NCBI GenBank assembly: GCA_963804495.1
Contig: CAWDQN010000001.1
Span: forward strand, 1-64,000
Source of the DNA: Rhodovastum sp963804495
Lineage (GTDB): Bacteria > Pseudomonadota > Alphaproteobacteria > Acetobacterales > Acetobacteraceae
Length of the DNA: 64,000 nucleotides
Direction: 5' to 3'
Shown: positions 27,276 through 35,795 of the stretch, piece after piece
Numbering within the stretch: position 1 is the stretch's first letter
Layout of the letters: the number at the start of each line of letters is the position of its first letter
Program-made: the position numbers and the translations under genes
Notes under the pieces: generated by a model
What the model was told of the DNA's origin: nothing
Database searches by the model: none
The model's input: only the letters and a program-made list of their open reading frames with translations

Positions 27276-29098
27276 TGCTCGCCACCTGGCTCGACTACAC
27301 CGTCAACGGCCTGATCATCGGCAATATCTATGCTCTGCTGGCGGTCGGCCTGGCGCTGATCTTCGGTGTCGCCAACCTGATCAACTTCGCCCATGGCTCG
27401 GTCTATACCGTGGGCGCCTATGTCGGCTGGGCGAGCATGACCTGTCTGCACACGCCGTTGCCGCTGACTCTGTTGCTGGTGATCGCCGCCTGTGGCCTGC
27501 TGGGCATTGCCATCGAGCGGCTGGGACTGCGCGCACTGCACGGGCGCTCGCGCATCGCCCCGTTGCTGGCGACCATCGGCATCAGCCTGGTGCTCGACCA
27601 GCTGGTGCAGTTGATTTTCTCGGCCGATCCGCGGGCGCTGCCGAACCAGCTGGGCACGTGGCGCTTTCAGGTCGGCTCGGGGACGATCGGCTCGCTCGAT
27701 TTGCTGATCGCCGGCATCGGGCTCGGCAGTGCCGCGCTGCTGTATGGGTTCCTGCGCTTCACCAAGCTGGGCTGGGCGGTGCGGGCGACGGCGCAGGATC
27801 AGGACGCGGCGCGGCAGATGGGGGTGGACACCGACCTGGTGAACCTGACGGTGTTCGCGATCGCCTCGGCGCTCGGCGGGGTCAGCGGCCTGCTGGTCGG
27901 GATGTACTATAACGATATCGACCCCAACATGAGTTTCGACGCCACCCTGAAGGGCGTGGTGGCGATGATGATCGGCGGTCTCGGCAACCTGCCGGGGGCG
28001 ATCGGCGGCGGGCTGCTGCTGGGACTGACCGAAAGCTATGGCATCGCCCTGTTCGGCAGCAGCTATCGCAACCTGTTCGCCTTCGCGCTGCTGATCCTGA
28101 TCCTGGTCGCCGCCCCCAACGGCTTGTTCCAGCGCCGCCGTGAAACGCCGCCGGAGCCGATGACCGGCACCTTCATCGCCCGCAGCCGGCCGCTGCGCCT
28201 GCCGCGGCCGCTCATCGCGGCGGTGGTGGTGGCCGCGGCGCTGTTGCCGCTCGCGGAGATGCCATACCTGTTGCAAACCCTGACCAATGGCCTGCTCGCG
28301 GCGCTGCTGGCGCTGAGCCTGACCCTGGTGGCGGGCACGGTCGGCCAGGTGTCGCTCGGCCATGCGGCGCTGCTGGCGATCGGCGGCTACGCCTCCGGCC
28401 TGCTGGCGCTCGATCATGGCTGGTCGGTGGCCATTTCGGTGCCGGCTGCAGGGCTGATCACCGCGGCGCTCGGCACGCTGCTGGTGTATCCGGCGCTGCG
28501 CATGCGTGGGCATGACGTGTCCATCGCCACTTTGGGCATAGGCCAGATCGTGGCGCTGGCGATCCTGAACTGGACCGGGCTGACGCATGGCGCGGCGGGG
28601 CTGACCAATATCCCGCCGCTTTCCGCCGGCCCGCTGGACCTGATGTCGGCACAAGCGGCCTATTGGCTGGTGCTGGCGCTGGTGGTTTCCATCGCGCTGC
28701 TGCAATCGCGGCTGCTCTCCTCGCATCTCGGCCGGGCATGGCGGGCGATCCGCGAGGATGAGGTGGCGGCACGCTGCTATGGCGTCGCGGCCAACCGCGC
28801 CAAGGCGCTCGCCTTCGGCTTCGGCGGCTTCGGGGCGGGCATCGGCGGCGCGATCACGGCGCATCTGTATTCATATATCGATTACCAGACCTTCAACGCC
28901 CAGCTGTCGATTCTGGCGCTGACCATGGTGATCCTGGGCGGCATGGGCAATGTCGCCGGCGCGATCCTGGGGGCGGTGCTGCTGATGGGCGTGCCCGAGT
29001 TGTTCCGCGCCGCCGCGGAATACCGGATGCTGGCCTACGGGCTGGTGCTGTTGCTGCTGATCCGCCTTCGCCCCCAGGGGCTGCTGGGGACCGTCTGA
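27272..29098 (+). CDS. Fused LivH-LivM branched-chain amino acid-type permease
   Basis: 608 residues from the ATG overlapping the preceding stop. Residues 1 to about 290 form a LivH-like permease (LIIGNIYALLAVGLALIFGV, LINFAHGSVYTVGAYVG, GVVAMMIGGLGNLPGAIGG). After a short linker (RRRETPPEPMTG), residues about 310-608 form a LivM-like permease (GTVGQVSLGHAALLAIGGY, WRAIREDEVAARCYGV, MVILGGMGNVAGAILGAV). LivH and LivM are usually separate genes. No internal stop or frame change is present, so a true fusion is likely. Confidence 0.92.
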   Translation: MMLATWLDYTVNGLIIGNIYALLAVGLALIFGVANLINFAHGSVYTVGAYVGWASMTCLHTPLPLTLLLVIAACGLLGIAIERLGLRALHGRSRIAPLLATIGISLVLDQLVQLIFSADPRALPNQLGTWRFQVGSGTIGSLDLLIAGIGLGSAALLYGFLRFTKLGWAVRATAQDQDAARQMGVDTDLVNLTVFAIASALGGVSGLLVGMYYNDIDPNMSFDATLKGVVAMMIGGLGNLPGAIGGGLLLGLTESYGIALFGSSYRNLFAFALLILILVAAPNGLFQRRRETPPEPMTGTFIARSRPLRLPRPLIAAVVVAAALLPLAEMPYLLQTLTNGLLAALLALSLTLVAGTVGQVSLGHAALLAIGGYASGLLALDHGWSVAISVPAAGLITAALGTLLVYPALRMRGHDVSIATLGIGQIVALAILNWTGLTHGAAGLTNIPPLSAGPLDLMSAQAAYWLVLALVVSIALLQSRLLSSHLGRAWRAIREDEVAARCYGVAANRAKALAFGFGGFGAGIGGAITAHLYSYIDYQTFNAQLSILALTMVILGGMGNVAGAILGAVLLMGVPELFRAAAEYRMLAYGLVLLLLIRLRPQGLLGTV

Positions 29099-29931
29099 TG
29101 GCCGCCCCCTTGTTGCAGTTGCGCGGGCTTTGGCGACGCTTCGAGGGGGTCACGGCGGTGGCCGGCGTCGATCTGGACGTGCAAGCGGGAGCGTTTGTCA
29201 GCATCATCGGCCCGAACGGTGCCGGCAAGTCCACCTTGTTCAATCTGGTCAGCGGCCTGGACCGGCCCGACGCCGGCACGGTGCGCTTCGGCGGCACCGA
29301 TGTCACGGGCGCTCCACCGGAACGTCTGGCGGCTCTCGGCCTGGCCAGGACCTTCCAGCACGGCCGCGTGTTCGGCAATCTCAGCGTGATCGACAACGTT
29401 CTGGTCGGCGCCCACACCCGCCTGCGCCGGGTCCGCCCCCGCGTGCCGGTGCTCGGCCCGTTGCTCGAACTCACCCTGGCGGCCGTGCGCCCGGCCTCGG
29501 TGCGCAACGAGGAACGAGCGCTGCGGGACGAGGCGGAACAGATTCTGGCGCTGTTCGGCGACCGGCTGCTGTCGCGGCTGCATCATCCGGCCTACAGCCT
29601 GTCCTATGCCAACCGGCGGCGTCTGGAAATCGCCCGCGCCCTGGCGCTGCGGCCGCGCCTGTTGCTGATGGACGAACCCACCGCCGGCATGAACGAGACC
29701 GAGACCGCGGAAATGCAAGCGCTGCTCGGCGGGTTGAAGCCGCGTGGCCAGACCATTTTGCTGATTGAGCACAAACTCGAAATGGTGATGCAGCTTTCCG
29801 AGTTCGTCATCGTCATGGATGACGGGCGGCGCATCGCCGGCGGCGCGCCCGATACGGTGCGCAACGATCCGGCGGTGGCCGAGGCCTATCTGGGCCACCA
29901 CGCGCTCGGGCGGGCCGAGGCGGCGGAGTGA
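29098..29931 (+). CDS. livG: Branched-chain amino acid-type ABC ATPase LivG
   Basis: 277 residues. Walker A IGPNGAGKSTLFNLVSG, Q-loop LARTFQHGRVFGNLSV, a LivG-type insertion, signature-like SLSYANRRRLEIARALALRP, Walker B LLLMDEPTAGMNETET and H-loop LLIEHKLEMVMQ. The signature LSYANRR replaces the usual LSYGxQR. ATG overlaps the permease stop by one base; the gene overlaps livF by one base. Confidence 0.92.
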   Translation: MAAPLLQLRGLWRRFEGVTAVAGVDLDVQAGAFVSIIGPNGAGKSTLFNLVSGLDRPDAGTVRFGGTDVTGAPPERLAALGLARTFQHGRVFGNLSVIDNVLVGAHTRLRRVRPRVPVLGPLLELTLAAVRPASVRNEERALRDEAEQILALFGDRLLSRLHHPAYSLSYANRRRLEIARALALRPRLLLMDEPTAGMNETETAEMQALLGGLKPRGQTILLIEHKLEMVMQLSEFVIVMDDGRRIAGGAPDTVRNDPAVAEAYLGHHALGRAEAAE

Positions 29932-30659
29932 TGGCCCCCCTGCTGACGCTCGACCGGATCAACAGCTTCTACGGCCCGGCGCAGGTGCATTTCGATCTCT
30001 CGCTGATCGTGCCGGAGGGGCGCATCGTCTGCCTGCTCGGCGGCAACGCCAGCGGCAAGTCGAGCACGATGAAAGTCATCCTCGGCCTGCTGAAACCGCG
30101 CTCCGGCCGTGTGCTGTTTGCCGGCGAGGACATCACCTTCCAGCCGACGCCGCGCATCATCCGCCGCGGCATCGCTTCGGTGCCGGAAGCGCGGCGGCTG
30201 TTTCCCGCCATGACCGTGCGGGAGAATCTGTTGATGGGCGCTTTTTCCCGCCGCGATTCCGCGGAAGTCGCCCGCGACCTCGATCGGGTGCTGACCCTGT
30301 TTCCGCGACTGCGCGAGCGAGCTTCCCAGCGCGCGGGAACCCTGTCGGGCGGCGAGCAGCAGATGGTCGCGATGGCCCGCGCGCTGATGGGCCGGCCGCG
30401 CCTGATCTGCATGGACGAGCCGACCATGGGGCTGTCGCCGCTTTTCGTGGACCACGTGCTGGAACTGATCACCGCCATCAACCGTGACGGCGTCACGGTG
30501 TTCATGGTGGAGCAGAATGCCAGCCTGGCCTTGCGCATCGCCCATGAGGGCACCGTGCTGCAGGCCGGTCGCATCGTGTTGTCCGGGCCGGCCGCCAGCC
30601 TGCTGCGCGATCCGCGCATTCGCGACGCCTATCTCGGCGGCGCCCCCCAAGCCGCCTGA
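29931..30659 (+). CDS. livF: Branched-chain amino acid-type ABC ATPase LivF
   Basis: 242 residues. Walker A LLGGNASGKSSTMKVILG has Ala in place of the usual Gly within GNASGKSS. Q-loop RGIASVPEARRLFPAMTV, signature GTLSGGEQQMVAMARALMG, Walker B LICMDEPTMGLSPLFVD and H-loop MVEQNASLALRIA. Start at 29931 overlaps the livG stop (TGATG). Last of the four transporter genes. Confidence 0.92.
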   Translation: MAPLLTLDRINSFYGPAQVHFDLSLIVPEGRIVCLLGGNASGKSSTMKVILGLLKPRSGRVLFAGEDITFQPTPRIIRRGIASVPEARRLFPAMTVRENLLMGAFSRRDSAEVARDLDRVLTLFPRLRERASQRAGTLSGGEQQMVAMARALMGRPRLICMDEPTMGLSPLFVDHVLELITAINRDGVTVFMVEQNASLALRIAHEGTVLQAGRIVLSGPAASLLRDPRIRDAYLGGAPQAA

Positions 30660-30676
30660 CCCTGCCGGAGACAGCC

Positions 30677-31873
30677 ATGCCGTTCCCCTACGCCCTCACC
30701 CCGCGCCAGCGGGAGATCGTCGCCACCGCCGACCGGTTGGCCGGAATTTTTTCCCACCGCGCGGCCGAACACGACCCGGCCGGTACCTTCCCGCACGGCA
30801 ATTTCGCCGACCTGCACCGCGAAGGCTTCCTGCGATTGCCAATTCCAACGGCGTACGGCGGCAGTGGGGCCAATGTGCTCGACATGGTTGTGGGCCTGGA
30901 ACGGCTGGCCCGGGGCGACGGATCGACCGCGCTGGTGGCGGCGATGAGTTTCAGCCTGCTCGGTCGGGTGGTGGATCACCGCACCTGGCCGGAGCCCATC
31001 CTGGCCGAGGTGTGCGGCGCCGTGGCGGCGCATGGCGGCACGGTCAATACCTGCGTGACCGAGCCGGAACTCGGCAGCATTTCGCGCGGCGGCGTGCCGG
31101 CCACCACGGCCAGACCGGTCCCCGGCGGCTGGCTGATCAACGGCCGGAAAAGCTTCGTCACCGGTGCGCCGGCCTCGCGCTTTCTGGCCACCGCCGCTGT
31201 GCTGCCGCCGAACAACTCGGCGCCGCAGGGGGAACTGGCGCAGGCCATCGTCGCTGCGGATGCCCCCGGGTTGCGCCTGACCGACAGCTGGCGCGACGCC
31301 ATGAGCATGCGCAGTTGCGGCAACCACGATGTGGACTACGCAGACGTGTTCGTGCCCGACGCCTATGTGGTCGACCGCCAGCCGATCGGCGTGCCGCCGC
31401 CGCCGTCGCGGCGGCCCGGGGCGGATGGCTGGGCGCTGACCATTGCGGCGGTGTATCTGGGCATCGGGCAGGCGGCGTGCGACGCGGCGTGCGACTACGC
31501 CAACACCCGCAGCCCGCCCTCGCTGGGCCATCCGATCGCGCAACGCCCGCATATTCAGCAATGGATCGGCCAGATGACGGCCTCGCTGGAGGCGGCGCGG
31601 GCGGTGCTGTATCGCGCGGCCGAGGCCTGGGTGACACGGCCGGACGTGCGTGCCGGCTTTGCCGCGCAGATCGCGCTGGCCAAACATCTGTGCACCAATG
31701 CCGCCTGTTCCGCCACGGAGACAGCGCTGCGGGTCGCCGGCGGTTTCAGCCTGACCCGGGCGCTGGTGCTGGAGCGGCATTTCCGCGACGCCCGGGCCGG
31801 TCTGTTCCAGCCGCCGCAGGATGACCTCGCCCTGGAGCTGATCGGCCGCACCGCCCTTGCAGCCCGCGCCTGA
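30677..31873 (+). CDS. Acyl-CoA dehydrogenase-like flavoprotein
   Basis: 398 residues with the three-domain acyl-CoA dehydrogenase fold. An N-terminal helical domain has LHREGFLRLPIPTAYGGSGA. The FAD/substrate middle domain has TVNTCVTEPELGSISRGGVP and GGWLINGRKSFVTGAPAS. The C-terminal helical domain has YLGIGQAACDAACDYANTRS. This architecture is shared by true dehydrogenases and by flavin-dependent monooxygenases acting on sulfur compounds (DszC/SfnC type), which cannot be separated here. It is 17 bp beyond livF and appears co-transcribed, so it may process the imported substrate. Confidence 0.8.
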   Translation: MPFPYALTPRQREIVATADRLAGIFSHRAAEHDPAGTFPHGNFADLHREGFLRLPIPTAYGGSGANVLDMVVGLERLARGDGSTALVAAMSFSLLGRVVDHRTWPEPILAEVCGAVAAHGGTVNTCVTEPELGSISRGGVPATTARPVPGGWLINGRKSFVTGAPASRFLATAAVLPPNNSAPQGELAQAIVAADAPGLRLTDSWRDAMSMRSCGNHDVDYADVFVPDAYVVDRQPIGVPPPPSRRPGADGWALTIAAVYLGIGQAACDAACDYANTRSPPSLGHPIAQRPHIQQWIGQMTASLEAARAVLYRAAEAWVTRPDVRAGFAAQIALAKHLCTNAACSATETALRVAGGFSLTRALVLERHFRDARAGLFQPPQDDLALELIGRTALAARA

Positions 31874-31890
31874 ACAGAATCGGAGTTCGC

Positions 31891-32394
31891 ATGTCCGCTG
31901 TCAGCCTCGATGATCTGCGTCGCGCCTTCGCCCTTCGCGCCACCGCATATGCGCATCTGTTCGACGTGCTGCGCGAGCGCTTCGGCGCCGAGGTGGCGCT
32001 GGAGGTCGGCCGCGAAGCCACCGGCCGGATCGGCACCACCCTCGGCGCCCGGTTCGCCCCATTCGGTCCGGCTGACCTCGAAGGGCTGAAGGACGCCTTC
32101 ATCGGCAGCCTTGGCCCCGCCCGTGCATTGTTCAATCCCGAAGTTCAACACTGCGACGCTGCGGAATTGCGCATCCAGTTCCACGCCTGCCCGCTGAAAG
32201 AGCAATGGGAGGCGATGGACCGCACGCCGGACGACATCGCGTTACTGTGCCGCTTCGCCGGCGCCATCGACGTCAAGCTGTTCGAGCGTGCCGGCTTCAC
32301 GTTCGCCGGCGAAACCTGGCAACCGGACAGGAGCGGATGCTGTCTGCTGAAACTGCGCCCGGGACCTGACCTTGGCGAGACACCAAACAGATAA
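31891..32394 (+). CDS. L-2-amino-thiazoline-4-carboxylic acid hydrolase family protein
   Basis: 167 residues. The pattern LRRAFALRATAYAHLFDVL at the N-terminus, FHACPLKEQWEAMD in the centre and FTFAGETWQPDRSGCC near the end fits the ATC-hydrolase family, whose named member opens the thiazoline ring to give S-carbamoyl cysteine on the way to cysteine. Many members have untested substrates. It lies 17 bp after the flavoprotein gene in the Liv-type operon, hinting that the importer handles a cyclic or amide nitrogen/sulfur compound. Confidence 0.65.
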   Translation: MSAVSLDDLRRAFALRATAYAHLFDVLRERFGAEVALEVGREATGRIGTTLGARFAPFGPADLEGLKDAFIGSLGPARALFNPEVQHCDAAELRIQFHACPLKEQWEAMDRTPDDIALLCRFAGAIDVKLFERAGFTFAGETWQPDRSGCCLLKLRPGPDLGETPNR

Positions 32395-32452
32395 AGGTTT
32401 TTTTCAAAAAGAAGGCTTGTTCTTTTTTGAAAAAAAGAACCAAAAAACTTTT
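32393..32452. terminator. Bidirectional intrinsic terminator-like hairpin
   Basis: An AT-rich inverted repeat, GGTTTTTTTCAAAAAGAA (32396-32413), a GGCTTG loop, and TTCTTTTTTGAAAAAAAGAA (32420-32439) with further A/T runs. It sits between two genes that converge on it (ends at 32394 and 32465), so it can terminate transcription from both sides. Confidence 0.75.
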
Positions 32453-32464
32453 ATTCGTTGGGAG

Positions 32465-33862
32465 TCAGACGATGGTTGCCCGGACGATCCCGGCGATGTG
32501 CTCCGCAACGACCTCGCACTGGCGGCGGATGTCCGGCACGGCGGTCATTTCCCAGAACGCCGCCTTGGTCACCGGCCCCACGGCGAACAAACGGCGCGCA
32601 ATGGCGCCGTTTCGGTCGCGCAATGCGCAGGCGGCGGTCACGTCCAGGCCGAGCCGCAATTCATCCGCGCGCGCGATGCCGGCGGCCAGCAGACTCCGCA
32701 CCAGCGGATGCGTGATCCGGTCGTAGTCGCACGCCGGTCCGGAACAGTTCACCACGGCCGCGCCCGCCAGCGTGCCCTGCCCGCCGTCGCGGCGCCGGAA
32801 AGTCAGCACGGCGCTTCCGGCTTCCTCGCGAATGCACTGGATGCGGCCGGTATGCAACTGAAGCTGACCCATGCTCCGCGCCGTCTCGATCCGGTCCGCC
32901 ACGGCACCGGCCATGCGGTGGCGGTGCACGTCCCACCAGGGGCGCAGATGCCGCAGAAAGCGAGCCTTATCGGCGGGCGAGAAGTTCTGCCAGACATCCT
33001 GGGTGAAGGGGCGGAGCCGATCGACCACCAGGCGCCAGTCTTCGCCTTCGGCGGTCGCCTGGCGAGCCTCCGTCCGCAGGAATCGTGCGAGTTCCGCCAA
33101 TGTGCCCGGCAGCGCCGCGGCGCTCGCCGGGCTGGGCGCGCCGGCCGTCCGCGGACCGGCGGACGCATGCCGCCGCGGCAGCAGGCCACGGCGGGAGATG
33201 GCGTGGATCGGGCCACGGTGCCCCTGGTCCAGCAGCGAGACCACCGCATCGACCATGGTCAGCCCGGTGCCGATCAGCAGCACCGCCGCCTCCGCGTCGA
33301 TCCCGGCAAGGGCATCGGGTGACCAGGGATCGGGACGGTACAGATGGCTGTCGAGAAACCGCGGTTCGGCGCCTGGCGGCGGCTCGGGCGGGAAATTGCC
33401 GATGGCGAGCACGGCCAGGTCGGCGGCCAGCCTTCGGTCGCCATCCAGCTCGAGCGTCAGCCCGCCCTCGGCCATCGACAGCCCGAGCACGTCGCCGCGC
33501 AGCAGATCCAGGCGGTTGTCGTTCTCGGGCCGCGCCACCTCCTCGCTCAGCAGGTGGCGGACATAGGCGCCGAATTGCCCGCGCGGCACGAAGCCTTGCG
33601 CCACCAGCGTCTCGCCGTCGGGCAACCCCCGCAGCCAGTCGACGAAATGGCCGGGTCGGTCATGAAAGCCACTCATTCGCGCGGCCGGCACGTTCAGCAG
33701 ATGGCTGGGGTTGTCGGTCCCGTAGGCCTGGCCGCGGCCGAACTGGGCATGACGCTCAATCAGCGTGATCCGCACGGGCTGCGGACATCGGCGCAGCAGA
33801 TGCAGCGCCAACAGCGTCCCGCTGAAACCGGCGCCGACGATCGCGATGGTGGGCCGGCCCAT
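32465..33862 (-). CDS. FAD-NAD(P)-binding protein
   Basis: 465 residues from the ATG at 33862. An N-terminal dinucleotide-binding motif TIAIVGAGFSGTLLALHLLR is followed by SHLLNVPAARMSGFHDRPGH and AVLLIGTGLTMVDAVVSLLD, a second Rossmann-type GxGxT motif, and a C-terminal GPACDYDRITHPLVRSLLAA. This is the YdhS-like family of FAD/NAD(P)-binding proteins of unclear function. Possible roles include hydroxylation of a small molecule. Convergent with the preceding operon across the terminator. Confidence 0.8.
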   Translation of the reverse strand: MGRPTIAIVGAGFSGTLLALHLLRRCPQPVRITLIERHAQFGRGQAYGTDNPSHLLNVPAARMSGFHDRPGHFVDWLRGLPDGETLVAQGFVPRGQFGAYVRHLLSEEVARPENDNRLDLLRGDVLGLSMAEGGLTLELDGDRRLAADLAVLAIGNFPPEPPPGAEPRFLDSHLYRPDPWSPDALAGIDAEAAVLLIGTGLTMVDAVVSLLDQGHRGPIHAISRRGLLPRRHASAGPRTAGAPSPASAAALPGTLAELARFLRTEARQATAEGEDWRLVVDRLRPFTQDVWQNFSPADKARFLRHLRPWWDVHRHRMAGAVADRIETARSMGQLQLHTGRIQCIREEAGSAVLTFRRRDGGQGTLAGAAVVNCSGPACDYDRITHPLVRSLLAAGIARADELRLGLDVTAACALRDRNGAIARRLFAVGPVTKAAFWEMTAVPDIRRQCEVVAEHIAGIVRATIV

Positions 33863-34040
33863 GCAAGGCTCCCGCGAAGGGTTCACACCCCCCCACCCTT
33901 CCTGATCGCAGGCGCGCCCGTCAACCGCACTCTCCATCCCGGACCGGCGAAGCCGGCCGCGTGCGGGCCGAAGCGCGGCTTCGCCACGACGGCCGGGCGG
34001 CGCCTGAGACAGGTTCGTTGTTTTCGGGCTTGTGTTTATC

Positions 34041-34457
34041 TCACTGCTTCACGAACTCGAAGGAGCACGGACGGCCCTCGATGCGCGTGCCGGTGCCCGT
34101 CGCGGCTTCGAAATGCGCCTCGATGTGGTAGCCGAGCCAGGTGCCTCTCGGCGTATCTCGTCCGGGCACGAATTCTTTTGAGCCGGTGCGGCCGGTTGCA
34201 TAAAGCTTGCCCGATCCGTCCGCGCCCACCGTCCCTTCGATCAGCAGGAAACCCGGCTCGCCCTCGGCGCCATGCAGGCCGCGGAAGACGCCGTTTTTCA
34301 CCTCGCTTACAAACCGGAATGAATAGCCCAGCGCGTCTCGCGCGGCGGCGCAGGAGACTGTGGTGAGCCACGTGCCGTCGAAACGCTCCGCCGCCTGCGA
34401 GGCTGCGGGCAGGGTCGCCAAAGCGAGAGCCAGCAGACATCCGCTTGCGGTGCGCAT
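34041..34457 (-). CDS. Small secreted protein of unknown function
   Basis: 138 residues. A Sec signal, MRTASGCLLALALATLPAAS with cleavage near SQA-AER, precedes a compact domain: RFDGTWLTTVSCAAARDALG, FLLIEGTVGADGSGKLYATG, TWLGYHIEAHFEAATGTGTR and CSFEFVKQ at the end. The family is frequent in alpha- and betaproteobacteria and uncharacterised; the FDGTW opening and paired Cys suggest a periplasmic beta-barrel-like domain. Start at 34457 is chosen because the signal begins there. Confidence 0.75.
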   Translation of the reverse strand: MRTASGCLLALALATLPAASQAAERFDGTWLTTVSCAAARDALGYSFRFVSEVKNGVFRGLHGAEGEPGFLLIEGTVGADGSGKLYATGRTGSKEFVPGRDTPRGTWLGYHIEAHFEAATGTGTRIEGRPCSFEFVKQ

Positions 34458-34776
34458 TGCCGATCCCCCCGTCTCCGTCGCAACGACTGACCGGAAGAAG
34501 TGTACCCCGCTGGCGGCACGGCGGGCAATCTTCGGCGTCCCGCCCTGCACAGGAAACGGATGGGCCCCCGGCCGCCCGGATCATCCCTGCCGCCGGGCGG
34601 GAAGGTGGACAGTTTCGGCCGCGCCATCCCCCGCCCGTCGCAGGGCCGCGGTTTCGCTGCCGGCGCGCGCCGCGCCGCGCCGGCCGGACGATGTCGCGCG
34701 CGGCCGGAGAAAATGCGATAATGCACGCTGTCGCTTGGGGGAAGGCAGGATGCCGTACGCCATGCCGGCAAGGCCG
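34458..34776. other. Intergenic stretch without a supported gene
   Basis: Open frames on both strands here have no recognisable motifs. The stretch should contain the promoter of the leftward secreted-protein gene and of the former radical-SAM gene that begins at 34777. Confidence 0.4.
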
Positions 34777-35553
34777 ATGAACCCAAGTGTCCTGTTCGGC
34801 CCGGTCAACTCGCGGCGCCTCGGGCGCTCGCTCGGCGTTGACAGTCTGCACCGCCCTCACTGATGGGCCCGGCGCCGCTGTGTTCCGACACGTCACGCCA
34901 CCCGGGCTCACGCACGATGAGCGCTCAACTCTCGGCCAGCAGGAAACATCACAACCCGCTGACCATTTGCCCGAGCCAAACGCTTCCAGGGCAAGGCAAC
35001 CCAACCGAGCCTAAATGTCCGACCCGGCTGTATCAAAGTCGGTGACACGTTCCGGCCGGTGCCGGGGCTTGCGGTGCGGGCGGTGATCGATGGCATCGCC
35101 GTCTTCCGGCGCGGCTTTGCCGGCCGGATTCTGCTGGAGATTTTCATCGTGCCCGGCATCGGCGGCCGGCCGGAGGAGCTGGCGGCGCTGAAACAGGCGG
35201 CCACCTTCATCGCCCCCGATGCGATCCAGCTCAACAGCCGCGACCGTCCTGCGCCGGGTGCCGGGGTCAAGGTGGCGGGGCCCGAGGGGCTGCTGGCCAT
35301 CGGCGAGTCGTTCCGGCCGCTGCCGGTGCAACTGGTGCGCCGGCGCGGCGAGGCAAAAGCCGCCCCCTGGAGCGGTCCGCTCGTCCGGCACGAGGTGCCG
35401 CGCATCATCGAAACCGCGCCGGCCTCCCTCGCCCGATTGTCGCTGCTCACCGGCATCCGCGCGGGCGACATGGCCAAGATCATGGCCGGAATGGCCGAGG
35501 ACGGGCTGGCGCACGTCTCGCCCTTCGATGCCGCCGTCTGGCAACGGCGATGA
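34777..35553 (+). pseudogene. Radical-SAM (COG0731-type) pseudogene with lost core
   Basis: The 5' piece, MNPSVLFGPVNSRRLGRSLG with VDS after it, is the N-terminal signature of COG0731 radical-SAM Fe-S oxidoreductases. It stops within about 30 codons (near 34863). From about 35030 the plus strand resumes with the C-terminal part: ILLEIFIVPGIGGRPEELAA then DAIQLNSRDRP, running to 35553. The intervening ~170 bp cannot encode the missing CxxxCxxC cluster and SAM-binding core, so roughly 140 residues have been lost or replaced. Confidence 0.7.
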
Positions 35554-35795
35554 CATCCAGGGGCCAGGGTCCGGGCCCATCATTTCATCACCCCGCAAGG
35601 GCACGTCCTGCATGACCACGCCCGCATCCAACCGCCGTCGCTTCCAGGGGCTTCGCCACCCGCGCCATCCACCACGGCTGCTTGCGACTGCCGCAGCAGA
35701 ACGCCGCATCCACGGCTCACGGCATCGTGGATGCGGTCGGAGTACCTGACCCTGTGGGGGTAGCGGGGCGGGATTGCCCGCCCCGCCCGTCGGTT

